Shown here: positions 1-12,414 of the stretch, piece after piece
Position numbering within the stretch: the stretch's first letter is position 1
How the letters are laid out: each line of letters begins with the position of its first letter
Source: Candidatus Accumulibacter regalis
Lineage (GTDB): Bacteria > Pseudomonadota > Gammaproteobacteria > Burkholderiales > Rhodocyclaceae
Direction of reading: 5' to 3'
Length of the DNA: 64,000 bases
Assembly: GCA_000585075.1 (NCBI GenBank)
Contig: JEMY01000001.1
Location: forward strand, 1-64,000
The notes under the pieces: model-generated
Database searches by the model: none
Seen by the model: only the letters and a program-made list of their open reading frames with translations
What the model was told of the DNA's origin: nothing
Made by a program: the position numbers and the translations under genes

Positions 1-286
1 GAGGGAGGTACGGAAATTTCCGCGCGTCTGAGAAGTGCGAATTCCCTGCGCTGTCTATGCCGCGATCGCTAATGCTCTTGCCACCTCGCCGCATCACGCG
101 CAGGGGCAGTTGGAGTGCCACAGTGATCGCCAACTCGGCAATCAATGGAGAGGCGTAGCGGTGCCTCACGGTATTAGCAATATTCGCTACTTGTCTTCGC
201 GGTTCCGGCTAGCTGCCGGCCGATTCGGCAAGGTCCTACCGGCGTTGCCGACCTGTCACCGACGGTATAACTGCTGTTTGGCGCAA

Positions 287-317
287 GAAAAAACCGAGAC
301 AGTCTTCCGTCTCGGTT
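287..317 (-). terminator. Rho-independent terminator of the left-edge minus-strand gene
   Basis: Perfect 9-bp inverted repeat aaccgagac (292-300) / gtctcggtt (309-317), with an A-run at 287-293 that is a T-tract on the minus strand, just downstream of the ORF ending at 334. Confidence 0.8.
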
Positions 318-333
318 CATCGCTGACTAGTAC

Positions 334-1098
334 TTACAGGTTACACGAGCGCCACCAACTGCTGTGATCCTGGCGCAGCTCTTCATGTGAAGGCATCTTA
401 TAGAAGACGAGATCAGAACCGTTACCAATATAGATACCATTCTTGATCATTCGATACGGGAACTCAAGCGAGTGCACGCGATGCACCAGCTTGCTTTGCT
501 TGCCGGCTGGATCAACTTCAAGCAAGGCCTCGCGGAGGTGGTGAACAAACGAGTACGGCAGATCGCCAACGGCCCCAGCTCCCGGATCCGTCGCCAGTGC
601 GCCTAGCTCCAGTTCAACAAAGCACAGGCCAGGGAAGCGAATGAACTTGTTGGGCTGACTGGTGACCTTTTCATAGTACGTCTTGGGGTCTTGCGCGCTG
701 ACCACCAGACTGTTGATCGGTGCGAGGTCCTGGTACATGTGCAAGCCCTTCCCCTTCGCCGGAAACGAATCGGCGCGGCTCAAGCCCAGTGTCTGCCCGT
801 ACGCGGTGCCCAGATACAGCTTGCCCAGAGCGCTCACCGGGATGTGCTCAAGCACCCGGTAAACAGAAATATAGACCGAGTTCTTGGGCGTGCCATCGGG
901 GTGCGCGACACAGCGTTCAAAACCCTCATCAATGTTGAAGAACTCATGACGGAATTTTGGATCGACCTCGAAGAAGATCGCTTGTCCCTTGGATTTGTAG
1001 CTATGGCCGGTTGCGTAGTATTGCCCGAACTGCTCAGGTTCCAGCATTGAGGCGATCAGGGCTTCGGGGACCAGCGAAAAGTAGAGATGTATCGTCAT
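334..1098 (-). CDS. Conserved-looking hypothetical protein, start taken at MTIHLYFSLVPEAL
   Basis: Open frame with credible amino-acid composition. A terminator follows it. No family recognised. Confidence 0.65.
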   Translation of the reverse strand: MTIHLYFSLVPEALIASMLEPEQFGQYYATGHSYKSKGQAIFFEVDPKFRHEFFNIDEGFERCVAHPDGTPKNSVYISVYRVLEHIPVSALGKLYLGTAYGQTLGLSRADSFPAKGKGLHMYQDLAPINSLVVSAQDPKTYYEKVTSQPNKFIRFPGLCFVELELGALATDPGAGAVGDLPYSFVHHLREALLEVDPAGKQSKLVHRVHSLEFPYRMIKNGIYIGNGSDLVFYKMPSHEELRQDHSSWWRSCNL

Positions 1099-1377
1099 GA
1101 TTGTGTACTTTCTCCAAGATGAGATTGTGTGGACCACGTGCCACCGACGGACAATGCCGATGGTTACACATAGACCGATGCGGTTTTCTTGTTGCGGCCA
1201 CGACTCTATTGTGCGAATTATACGAGCTGTGGCTGGCGGCGGCTAGCCGCTTGAACCGACTTCGTCCGTTCGCCTGCGCATTTATGTGTGAAGCATTTCC
1301 TGCCAAAAACCCGGCGCAGCGGTCATTCCTCCCCGTCGCCATGGGAAAGTCCGGATGTTTGCTCATCCGGCTATTAC

Positions 1378-3873
<2,496 letters not shown>

Positions 3874-3910
3874 TTAACCACTGCTGCTCCTCATGAGCCC
3901 TCGCGTCACC

Positions 3911-5041
3911 TCAAATGCGCATCGGCATGACCACGTAGCGAAACCGCTCGTTGCCCGGTATGGTCAGCAAGGCACTCGAATTTGCATCGTTGAAGCCCCA
4001 TTCGATGGCCTCGTCAGAGCGGTTGTTCAGCACGTCGAGCAGGTAAGCGACGTTGAAACCAACGTCCAGTGGTTCGCCGTCGTACTCCACCTCTATCTCT
4101 TCCAGCGCCTCTTCCTGCTCGGCGTTGGCGGCCATGATCTTGAGACTGCCTTCACCCAGCATCAGGCGAACGCCACGAAATTTCTCATTGGTCAGAATCG
4201 CCGCCCTGACCATGGATTGCAGCAACTGGGCACGGCTGACCGAAACCACGTTCCTCAGGCTGGCCGGAATGACGCGTTCGTAGTCGGGGAAGCGACCGTC
4301 GATAAGCTTGGAGACCAGAGTGATGTTCGCGAACTTGAAGCGAATCTGGCTGGGCAGCATTTCGATGACCAGCGGCTCGTCGCTATCGCTTAGCAGCCTG
4401 TTGAGTTCGATTACCGTCTTGCGTGGCAGGATCAATTCCTGGCGCGTTGCTCCGTCGGCGCGCAGGGCCTCGGGAGAATCTTCAAGTGGCATGCTGGCGT
4501 AGGCCAAGCGATGTCCGTCAGTGGCCACGGCGCGCAACTCGCGACCGTCGACGAGCAGCAGCAGACCGTTAAGGTAGTAGCGAACGTCCTGAGCCGCCAT
4601 CGCGTACTGAGTCTGCGCCAACAAGCTGCGAAACTCCTTCTGCGGAACACTGAAGCGCCGGACTTCACCCTCAGCCATCGCCAGGCATGGGAAGTCATCT
4701 GCCGGCAGGGTCTGCAGGCTGAAACGGCTCTTGCCAGCCTTTAGCTGCAAGCGCCGGTCGTCCAGCACCAGACTCACCTCGACGGATTCCGGCAGGGAAC
4801 GCAAAATTTCCTGTAGCTTCCTCGCACCGACGGTCACGGCGCCATCGCCATCGCCGGTTGCTCCGCTCGTCGAGCTGGTGATCTGAATTTCTATATCGGT
4901 TGCCAGAAGGGTCAGTACGTCGCCGCGCTTTTCGAGCAAAACGTTCGACAGAATGGGCAAGGTGTGACGCCTCTCAACTATCCCCGAAACCGCCTGCAAG
5001 GGTGCCAGCAGAGTGTCGCGTCTTGTTTTAATAAGAAGCAT
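3911..5041 (-). CDS. dnaN: DNA polymerase III beta sliding clamp
   Basis: Start MLLIKTRRDTLLAPLQAVSGIVERRHTLPILSNVLL and C-terminal VMPMRI, typical of DnaN; lies between dnaA and gyrB. Confidence 0.98.
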   Translation of the reverse strand: MLLIKTRRDTLLAPLQAVSGIVERRHTLPILSNVLLEKRGDVLTLLATDIEIQITSSTSGATGDGDGAVTVGARKLQEILRSLPESVEVSLVLDDRRLQLKAGKSRFSLQTLPADDFPCLAMAEGEVRRFSVPQKEFRSLLAQTQYAMAAQDVRYYLNGLLLLVDGRELRAVATDGHRLAYASMPLEDSPEALRADGATRQELILPRKTVIELNRLLSDSDEPLVIEMLPSQIRFKFANITLVSKLIDGRFPDYERVIPASLRNVVSVSRAQLLQSMVRAAILTNEKFRGVRLMLGEGSLKIMAANAEQEEALEEIEVEYDGEPLDVGFNVAYLLDVLNNRSDEAIEWGFNDANSSALLTIPGNERFRYVVMPMRI

Positions 5042-5252
5042 ATATATAAATCCTATAAAGACTATAGTCGGAACAAGTCTGTTGATACTTTGTAATTTAT
5101 GTTTTTATTCAATGCGTTGACCAGATTTTTCGAACTGAAAAAAGTCTGTTTTCTCCTGTGGACCAAATCGAACAATTTATCCACAGGGACCTTTTGCCCT
5201 CTTTTTCCACTTTTCCTTTGCACTTTTTCCACGGACTTCTACACGCGCCACC
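5042..5252. other. oriC: Candidate oriC (dnaA-dnaN spacer)
   Basis: AT-rich tract (about 5040-5120) next to a perfect DnaA box TTATCCACA (5177-5185) and degenerate boxes at 5157-5165 (reverse), 5203-5211 and 5225-5233. Confidence 0.65.
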
Positions 5253-6659
5253 CTAGCTCTTGAGGACCTGCTGCAGCACGTGCACGTCGTGGTTGAGTTC
5301 GTTCTCCTTGGTACGCAGGTCATCGATGGTGCGTACCGCGTGCAGCACCGTGGTATGGTCGCGCCCACCGAAGGCGCCGCCTATGGCCGGGTAGCTCAGC
5401 GTGGTCAGATTCTTGGTCAGCCACATGGCGATTTGCCGTGGCCGGACGATCACTCGCGTGCGCTTCTTCGAGAACAGGTCGGCCACCTTGATCTTGTAGT
5501 AGTCGGCAACCGTCTTCTGGATGTTGTCGACGGTGATTTGGCGGTTGACGGCGCCAATCACGTCCTTCAGCGCTTCCTTGGCCAGATCCAGCGATATCAG
5601 GCGACCGTGGAACGCCGAGTAGGCGAGTACCTTCTTGAGCGCACCTTCGAGTTCGCGCACATTGGAGCGCAGGTGTTTGGCGATGTAGAACGCCACTTCG
5701 TCGTCAAGCGCAACGCCATCGCCTTCGGCCTTCTTCTTGAGAATTGCCACCCGCATCTCCGTCTCCGGAGGTTCGATTTGTACGGTCAGTCCCCAATCAA
5801 AACGTGTAATCAGACGATCTTCAAGACCCGAGATGTTCTTCGGATAGGTGTCACAGCTGATCACGATCTGTTTGCGCGTTTCGCTCAGGGCGTTGTAAAC
5901 GTAGAAAAATTCCTCCTGGGTACGGTTCTTGCCGTTGAAGAACTGTACGTCGTCGAGCAGTAGAACGTCGAGCGAGCGGTAGTAGCGCTTGAAGACGTCG
6001 AAGGACTTCTGTTGGTAAGCGCGTACGACGTCCGAGTAGTAGTCTTCGGCATGGACGTAACGGACGACCCGGTCGGGATAGTTGTCGAGTATGTGATTGC
6101 CGATGGCGTGGATCAGGTGCGTCTTGCCGAGACCAGCGCCGCCATAGATGAAAAGCGGGTTGTAAGTGGTCTCCCCGGGGTTGATCGAGACCTGCCGCGA
6201 AGCGGCGCGCGCCAGATCGTTGGCTTTGCCGACGATCAGGTTGTCAAAGGTAAAGGTCTTGATCAAGCGGGTTTTTTCGTATGCGGTACGGTCTCTTTCG
6301 GCGAGTGAGTTGGCACTGACGGCAGCCGCCGCCAGCGCAGCAATCGGGCGGCCATCATTTCGCTGCGCAGGGTTATTTGTTCCGGGCGCCGGTGGATTTG
6401 GCGGTGTGACGCGTTCGCCGAGGCTCAAGACGACGTTGACCGGCATCGAAAAGTGCTCGCTCGCCAACTCTTCGATGCGTGCCAGGTAGCGTTCCTTGAC
6501 CCATTTCAGAATGAACCCATTGGGCGCCAGAAGCCGCAATCCGCGCGCGCAGTCCTCCTCTCCCTGCAGGACGAGGGGCCGAATCCAGGTGCTGAACTGC
6601 TGAGGCGGAAGTTCCTGCTCGAACTGGCTCAGACATGCGGACCAAAAGCTAGCCATCAA
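5253..6659 (-). CDS. dnaA: Chromosomal replication initiator protein DnaA
   Basis: NPLFIYGGAGLGKTHLIHAIGN (Walker A), LLLDDVQFF (Walker B), IGGAFGGRDHTTVLHA (domain IV). Confidence 0.98.
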   Translation of the reverse strand: MMASFWSACLSQFEQELPPQQFSTWIRPLVLQGEEDCARGLRLLAPNGFILKWVKERYLARIEELASEHFSMPVNVVLSLGERVTPPNPPAPGTNNPAQRNDGRPIAALAAAAVSANSLAERDRTAYEKTRLIKTFTFDNLIVGKANDLARAASRQVSINPGETTYNPLFIYGGAGLGKTHLIHAIGNHILDNYPDRVVRYVHAEDYYSDVVRAYQQKSFDVFKRYYRSLDVLLLDDVQFFNGKNRTQEEFFYVYNALSETRKQIVISCDTYPKNISGLEDRLITRFDWGLTVQIEPPETEMRVAILKKKAEGDGVALDDEVAFYIAKHLRSNVRELEGALKKVLAYSAFHGRLISLDLAKEALKDVIGAVNRQITVDNIQKTVADYYKIKVADLFSKKRTRVIVRPRQIAMWLTKNLTTLSYPAIGGAFGGRDHTTVLHAVRTIDDLRTKENELNHDVHVLQQVLKS

Positions 6660-6886
6660 TGATCATGGAGTAAAATCCCGAAATAGTGCGCCGATGCAAG
6701 AGCGCAACGGCAGCCGTTCGCCATGACAAGACAGCTTGAAAATCATTGAGATGGACCGCTATCGCCGTGTGGCGCAGGCTACCTGCACGAGGCTGATAGC
6801 GAAGACCTGCCGCTGACCCTCGGCGCTTCGCATTTGTTGTCTTGTCTGGAGCGCTCAAAGGTCAATTCTAACCCGTTGAACGAAAG

Positions 6887-6895
6887 TTATCCACA
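6887..6895 (+). promoter_or_regulatory. DnaA box TTATCCACA upstream of rpmH
   Basis: Exact 9-mer TTATCCACA in the dnaA-rpmH spacer. Confidence 0.7.
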
Positions 6896-6915
6896 GCTTC
6901 AGTCAAAATATGGTC

Positions 6916-6945
6916 TTGACAAGCTTTGCTCTAAAGCTGTCTAAT
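6916..6945 (+). promoter_or_regulatory. sigma70-type promoter for rpmH-rnpA
   Basis: TTGACA (6916-6921), 18 nt, TCTAAT (6940-6945), about 40 nt before the rpmH ATG. Confidence 0.65.
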
Positions 6946-6982
6946 TACGCGTTCACTTCGCAATGACTTCAAGGGTTTAACC

Positions 6983-7117
6983 ATGAAACGCACTTATCAA
7001 CCGTCGGTGGTTCGTCGCAAGCGCACCCACGGCTTCCTCGTCCGCATGTCTACTCGTGGCGGGCGTGCCGTCATCCGTGCTCGTCGAGCCAAAGGTCGTC
7101 ACCGCTTGGCGGTTTGA
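6983..7117 (+). CDS. rpmH: 50S ribosomal protein L34
   Basis: 44 codons: [44 protein letters not shown]. Missing from the ORF track because it is short. Confidence 0.97.
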   Translation: MKRTYQPSVVRRKRTHGFLVRMSTRGGRAVIRARRAKGRHRLAV

Positions 7118-7509
7118 GCGGCAGGACCTATCCCGTCAGCGATCTTTCGTTCGCCGCTGCCTCTTTCCCAAAGCGCTACCGCCTATTGAAAACGGATGAG
7201 TACTCATCCGTTTTTGGTTTCAGGAAGGCGCTAAAAAGCCGGCATTTCCTGCTACATTACCGCCCTCGCGACGCGGAGAACCTCCCCGATGCTCGGCTCG
7301 GCCTGGTTGTTGCCAAGCGCTTTCTGCGCCGGTCGGTCGATCGAAATCTGGTCAAGCGACTGGCAAGAGAGAATTTTCGCCTGCTGCGCGCCCGCCTTCG
7401 CTGCAATGATTTCGTGTTGCGTCTGGCGGTCAAGCCGAAAGCAATTGACCGGGAAGCTTTGGCGCTGGAGATCCAGCGTCTGCTGAGCAAGATGACCTCA
7501 CCACAATAA
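7114..7509 (+). CDS. rnpA: Ribonuclease P protein component (TTG start)
   Basis: [21 protein letters not shown] ... [29 protein letters not shown], the RnpA signature; located between rpmH and yidD. Confidence 0.95.
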   Translation: MSGRTYPVSDLSFAAASFPKRYRLLKTDEYSSVFGFRKALKSRHFLLHYRPRDAENLPDARLGLVVAKRFLRRSVDRNLVKRLARENFRLLRARLRCNDFVLRLAVKPKAIDREALALEIQRLLSKMTSPQ

Positions 7510-7516
7510 TGGACTG

Positions 7517-7726
7517 ATGAAACCGTTGCTCCTCGCGCTGATAGGCTTTTACCGCTACGCGATAAGTCCCCTTCTTGGGCGTCGTTGCCGTTTCTTCCCC
7601 AGCTGTTCGGAGTACGCGGCGGAAGCCGTTGAAAAGTATGGCGCGGGCAAGGGAGGACGCCTTGCCCTGCAGCGGGTGTTCCGCTGTCATCCGTGGAATC
7701 CGGGTGGTTTTGATCCCGTACCCTGA
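7517..7726 (+). CDS. yidD: Membrane protein insertion efficiency factor YidD
   Basis: [62 protein letters not shown]. Confidence 0.97.
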   Translation: MKPLLLALIGFYRYAISPLLGRRCRFFPSCSEYAAEAVEKYGAGKGGRLALQRVFRCHPWNPGGFDPVP

Positions 7727-7752
7727 ATATCAATTGAATCGTATAGGCTTTC

Positions 7753-9453
7753 ATGGATAACCGACGCCTGCTCCTGTTGCTGGTTTTCTCCTTCTCGCTG
7801 GTCATGCTCTGGGATGCCTGGCAGAAATACAATCAGCCGCCGCCAGTCGCCCCAATGGCGACAGCCGGGGCGGTGGCCCCCGGGTCGAGCGATGCCGCGG
7901 CGCCACAGCCGTCGGCAAGCCTGCATTCGCCGCTGCCGACGGTACCCGGCGAAGCAGCGGCACCGGTCGCGCCAGCGGGCGAGTCATTCACCATCAAGAC
8001 TGACCTTTTCGTTGCCGAGATTTCAGCGCAGGGTGGTGACATCGTCCGCCTGGTGTTGCACAACTACAAGGACACCGAGGCCAAAAGCAAGGATTTCGCG
8101 CTCTTCGAGCGTCGTCATCATTACGCCGCGCAAAGCGGCCTGATCGGCGACGGTCTGCCAAACCACAAAACGGTCTTCTCTGCTTTGCCCGGCCCCCGCG
8201 AGCTCGGCGGTGACGCCAAGACTCTGCAGTTTCGCCTCGAGGCGCCGCCTGTCAATGGCGTAAGGGTTTCCAAGATCTACACTTTCACGCGCGGAAGCTA
8301 CCTGATCGACATCACTCAGGAGATTGACAACGCTAGCGACAAGGAAGTGGCGCTTCATGCCTACTACCAGTTTCAACGCGATACCAAGGCTCCCGAGGGC
8401 GAGAGCCGGATGGTGTCGACCTTTACCGGTCCAGCCGTCTACACGGAGCAGGAAAAGTTTCAGAAGGTGCACTTCGCCGACATCGAAGCTGGCAAGGCCA
8501 AGTTCGTTACCCAGGCCGAGAATGGCTGGATCGCCATGGTTCAGCACTACTTCGTCGCCGCGTGGCTTCCTCCCGAGAAACTGCCACGCGAGTTCTATAT
8601 GCGCAAGCTGGATGGCAACGTAGACCAGTTGGTGGCAGCCGGCGTCATCTTGCCGGTGCCGCTTACGGCACCTGGCTCGAAGACCGCTTTTTCCGTTCCC
8701 CTCTATTCCGGCCCGCAGTTGCAAGGAACCCTCGATCGTCTGGCACTGCCGAAGGCCGAGGGCGGACTCGGCGCGCAAGGTTTACCATTGGTTGTCGACT
8801 ACGGCTGGTTGACGATCATCGCCGCGCCAATCTTCTGGTGTCTGCAGGCGATCCACAATGTCGTCGGCAACTGGGGATGGGCGATCGTCCTGCTCACCGT
8901 CGCCATCAAGTTGCTGTTCTTTCCGCTGTCGGCAGCCAGCTACAAGTCGATGGCCAAGATGCGTACCGTGACGCCACTTCTGGTCAAGCTCAAGGAGCGG
9001 CACGCCGGCGACCGCCAGAAGCTCAACCAGGAAATGATGGAGCTCTACAAGCGCGAAAAGATCAATCCGCTGGGCGGCTGCCTGCCCATCGCGGTGCAGA
9101 TTCCGGTCTTCATCGCCCTCTACTGGGCCCTGCTTGGTGCGGTCGAAATCCGTGATGCACCGTGGATACTTTGGATTACCGACCTCTCGGCGAGCGACCC
9201 CTACTACGTGCTGCCGGTGGTGATGGTGGTCACCATGCTCATCCAGACCAGGCTCAACCCGACGCCGCCGGATCCGATCCAGGCAAAGGTGATGATGATG
9301 ATGCCGTTCATCTTCGGCGCCATGTTCTTCTTCTTCCCCGCTGGCCTGGTGCTCTACTGGGTGGTCAACAACACCCTGTCGATTGCCCAGCAATGGCAGA
9401 TCACGCGGATGATGGAAGGTGGCGCGAAAGCCGCCAACGACCCAAAAGCCTGA
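7753..9453 (+). CDS. yidC: Membrane protein insertase YidC
   Basis: [75 protein letters not shown]. Confidence 0.98.
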   Translation: MDNRRLLLLLVFSFSLVMLWDAWQKYNQPPPVAPMATAGAVAPGSSDAAAPQPSASLHSPLPTVPGEAAAPVAPAGESFTIKTDLFVAEISAQGGDIVRLVLHNYKDTEAKSKDFALFERRHHYAAQSGLIGDGLPNHKTVFSALPGPRELGGDAKTLQFRLEAPPVNGVRVSKIYTFTRGSYLIDITQEIDNASDKEVALHAYYQFQRDTKAPEGESRMVSTFTGPAVYTEQEKFQKVHFADIEAGKAKFVTQAENGWIAMVQHYFVAAWLPPEKLPREFYMRKLDGNVDQLVAAGVILPVPLTAPGSKTAFSVPLYSGPQLQGTLDRLALPKAEGGLGAQGLPLVVDYGWLTIIAAPIFWCLQAIHNVVGNWGWAIVLLTVAIKLLFFPLSAASYKSMAKMRTVTPLLVKLKERHAGDRQKLNQEMMELYKREKINPLGGCLPIAVQIPVFIALYWALLGAVEIRDAPWILWITDLSASDPYYVLPVVMVVTMLIQTRLNPTPPDPIQAKVMMMMPFIFGAMFFFFPAGLVLYWVVNNTLSIAQQWQITRMMEGGAKAANDPKA

Positions 9454-10795
9454 GTCGGGCAGAACGGCAGCGACCATAGCCGCCATCGCGACCGCCCCCG
9501 GTCGTGGTGGCATCGGCATAGTCCGCGTCTCGGGAACGAAGCTTCTGGACTTCGCGACGGCGCTGAGTGGCAGGCAACCTGCTGCTCGCCTGGCGACGCT
9601 CGCCGAGTTCAAGGCCGCTGACGGTAGCGTCATCGACAGCGGTCTACTGCTCCACTTTCCCGCGCCGCAGTCGTTTACCGGCGAAGACGTCGTCGAGCTG
9701 CACGGCCACGGTGGACCGGTGGTCATGAAAATGCTCCTGGCGCGTTGTCTGGAGCTTGGTGCGACCCTGGCCGAGCCTGGCGAATTCACCCGCCGCGCCT
9801 ACCTCAACGGCAAGCTCGATCTGGCGCAGGCGGAGGCGGTCATCGACCTGATCGACGCGGCAACCGCAGCCGCAGCGCGTAGCGCCGTGCGCTCGCTGCA
9901 GGGCGAGTTTTCCCGCGCAGTGAATGGCTTGCTCGAACAGCTGATAGAGCTGCGCGCGCTGGTCGAGGCGACCCTGGATTTCCCGGAAGAGGAAGTCGAT
10001 TTTCTCGAAGCCGCCGACGCTGTCGGCCGTCTCGGTCGCCTGCAACAACGCCTGACACAGGTCTTTGACCGCGCTCAGCAGGGCCGCTTGCTGCACGGCG
10101 GTCTGCACGTCGTCCTCGCCGGCCAGCCAAATGTCGGCAAGTCCAGCTTGCTCAATCGTCTTGCCGGCGACGACCTGGCGATCGTTACGTCCCTGCCGGG
10201 AACCACTCGCGACGTTGTGCGCAGCACCCTTCAGCTCGAGGGCATTCCACTGCACGTGATTGATACCGCCGGCCTGCGCGAAACTGCCGATCCGATCGAG
10301 CAGATCGGCATCGAACGCAGCTGGCGCGAGATCGAGCGGGCAGACGTGGTCGTTCTGCTGGTCGATGCGTGCACCGGCGTTGGCGAAGCAGACCGTGCCA
10401 TTGTCGCGCAGTTGCCCCGTCATCTTGCCCGCGTGACGGTGCATAACAAGATCGATCTTGCCGGCCGCACCGCGACCAGCACCGATGACGCCGACGGCGT
10501 GACCATCGCCCTCTCGGCCAGATCGGGCGACGGCGTAGACCTCCTGCGCCAGGCCCTGTTGCGCATTGCTGGCTGGCATCCGGCCGAAGACGTGTTCATC
10601 GCCCGCGAACGCCATTTGCGTGCCCTGCAGCAGACCCGAGAGCGCATCGAGCAGGCGCAGGCACAACTGCCACGGCTGGAGCTGTTCGCGGAAGAGCTGC
10701 GTCTGGCGCAACTGGCGCTGGCGACGATCACCGGCGAGTTCACTGCTGACGACCTTCTCGGCGAGATTTTCGGACGCTTCTGCATCGGCAAGTAA
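9419..10795 (+). CDS. mnmE: tRNA uridine-5-carboxymethylaminomethyl(34) synthesis GTPase MnmE (exact start uncertain)
   Basis: [55 protein letters not shown]-terminal FGRFCIGK. Confidence 0.97.
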   Translation: MARKPPTTQKPESGRTAATIAAIATAPGRGGIGIVRVSGTKLLDFATALSGRQPAARLATLAEFKAADGSVIDSGLLLHFPAPQSFTGEDVVELHGHGGPVVMKMLLARCLELGATLAEPGEFTRRAYLNGKLDLAQAEAVIDLIDAATAAAARSAVRSLQGEFSRAVNGLLEQLIELRALVEATLDFPEEEVDFLEAADAVGRLGRLQQRLTQVFDRAQQGRLLHGGLHVVLAGQPNVGKSSLLNRLAGDDLAIVTSLPGTTRDVVRSTLQLEGIPLHVIDTAGLRETADPIEQIGIERSWREIERADVVVLLVDACTGVGEADRAIVAQLPRHLARVTVHNKIDLAGRTATSTDDADGVTIALSARSGDGVDLLRQALLRIAGWHPAEDVFIARERHLRALQQTRERIEQAQAQLPRLELFAEELRLAQLALATITGEFTADDLLGEIFGRFCIGK

Positions 10796-10854
10796 GGCCG
10801 CTGCTGACTTTCTGCCCGCTGTCCAGGGCGCGTCAAAACAAAGGATTATAGGGA

Positions 10855-11616
10855 ATGAGCTGGGACCCCGAGCAATACCTCAAGTTCGTCGAAGCCCGGC
10901 GGCGACCGGCGCTCGATCTGATCGCCCGTCTTGGCGGCAGCTGCCCCAGGAACGTGGTTGACCTTGGCTGTGGCGCCGGCAACATCACTCGACTGCTCGC
11001 CGAACATTGGCCGCAGGCCAGGATCATCGGCATTGACAGTGATGCGGCAATGCTCAGGAAAGCCTCATCGACGGCTTCACCGATCGATTGGCAGAAGGCC
11101 GACATCGCCGCCTGGCGGCCATCGGTGGCTCCTGATCTGATCTTTTCGAACGCCGCCCTGCACTGGCTCGACGATCACCCGCAGCTGTTGCCCGCGCTGA
11201 TCGCGCAACTCGCCGACGGTGGCGTGCTGGCCGTGCAGATGCCGTCGAACTTCACTTCTCCGTCGCATCAGATTCTGCGCAAGCTGACCGATGACTATCG
11301 CTGGCAACAGACGCTCGGCGGCATCGAGATGGGCAAGGTTCTCACGCCGGCCGAGTACCACCGTCTGCTGTCGCCACACTGTCGCCATCTGGACATATGG
11401 GAGACCACCTACTGGCAGGCACTCGGCGGTGACGACGCGATCATCGAATGGATGAAGGGAACGACGCTGGTGCCCTATCTGTCCCGTCTTGACGAGGTCG
11501 CCAGAGAGCAGTTTCTGGCCGCTTATCGCGCACCGCTGGCAATCGTCTATCCGCGCACCAGTGCCGGCCATACCTTGTTCCCGTTCAAGCGAGTCTTCTT
11601 CGTGGCACAGCGCTGA
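10855..11616 (+). CDS. tam: SAM-dependent methyltransferase, trans-aconitate 2-methyltransferase-like
   Basis: MSWDPEQYLKFVEARRRPALDLIARL ... VVDLGCGAGNITRLLAEHWP ... DLIFSNAALHWLDDH. Confidence 0.85.
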   Translation: MSWDPEQYLKFVEARRRPALDLIARLGGSCPRNVVDLGCGAGNITRLLAEHWPQARIIGIDSDAAMLRKASSTASPIDWQKADIAAWRPSVAPDLIFSNAALHWLDDHPQLLPALIAQLADGGVLAVQMPSNFTSPSHQILRKLTDDYRWQQTLGGIEMGKVLTPAEYHRLLSPHCRHLDIWETTYWQALGGDDAIIEWMKGTTLVPYLSRLDEVAREQFLAAYRAPLAIVYPRTSAGHTLFPFKRVFFVAQR

Positions 11617-12396
11617 ATGGAGTTTACGCCCGCCGAAGTGTCCGTTTTCTTCGCCCTGGGGATGGCCGCCTTGTTCGCCGGTTTCATCGACGCGGTCGTC
11701 GGCGGCGGCGGTCTGATTCAGATCCCGGCGCTGTTTACGACGCTGCCGAACGAAGTGCCAGCGACCCTCTTCGGCACCAACAAGTTCTCCAGTGTTTTCG
11801 GAACCAGCAACGCCGCCTGGCGCTATTCGCGTCGGGTCAACATGCCTTGGCGAACGACCTTGCCGGCGGCAATCGCGGCATTCGTCTTCTCCTATTTCGG
11901 AGCGGCGGCAGTTGCCTGGATGCCGCCAGAGCTGTTGCGCCCGCTGATCCTCCTGCTGCTTATCGGCGCGGCCATCTACACCTTCGCGCGCAGTGAATTC
12001 GGTGCCGTTCATCGGCCGCAGCACACGGGTCGCCGCGAGTTCGTCTATGCGCTGATCGTTGGCGGTGCAATTGGCTTCTACGACGGCTTCTTCGGGCCCG
12101 GTACCGGCAGTTTCCTGATCTTTCTCTTTATCCGTTTTTTCGGCTTCGATTTCCTGCACGCCTCGGCAGCGTCGAAAGTCGTGAACGTGGCCACCAACCT
12201 GGCGGCGATGGGCTATTTCCTCCCCAACGGTCACATCCTGCTCGGCGTTGCCGTGCTCATGGCCAGCTGCAATGTTCTTGGATCCCTGATCGGTACCCAT
12301 CTTGCACTGCGGCACGGCAGTGGCTTCGTCAGGAAGGTGTTCTTGTGCGTCGTCAGCGCTTTCATCATCAAGTTTGCGTACGATACCTTCGCTTGA
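11617..12396 (+). CDS. TauE/SafE-family membrane permease
   Basis: Multi-TM; GFIDAVVGGGGLIQIPAL and GFYDGFFGPGTGSFLIFLFIRFFGFDFLHASAASKVVN motifs. Confidence 0.9.
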   Translation: MEFTPAEVSVFFALGMAALFAGFIDAVVGGGGLIQIPALFTTLPNEVPATLFGTNKFSSVFGTSNAAWRYSRRVNMPWRTTLPAAIAAFVFSYFGAAAVAWMPPELLRPLILLLLIGAAIYTFARSEFGAVHRPQHTGRREFVYALIVGGAIGFYDGFFGPGTGSFLIFLFIRFFGFDFLHASAASKVVNVATNLAAMGYFLPNGHILLGVAVLMASCNVLGSLIGTHLALRHGSGFVRKVFLCVVSAFIIKFAYDTFA

Positions 12397-12414
12397 GTCT
12401 GTCTGCTTGGCGGC

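Noticed and set aside
35-367. 110-aa plus-strand ORF at the left edge
   Set aside because: Runs through the terminator of the minus-strand gene and into its coding end; composition not convincing.
1129-1144. CACGTG-centred sequence considered as parS
   Set aside because: Flanks (tggacCACGTGccacc) do not match TGTTTCACGTGAAACA.
11077-12315. 412-aa minus-strand ORF opposite tam/TauE
   Set aside because: Charged low-complexity shadow ORF antisense to two supported genes.
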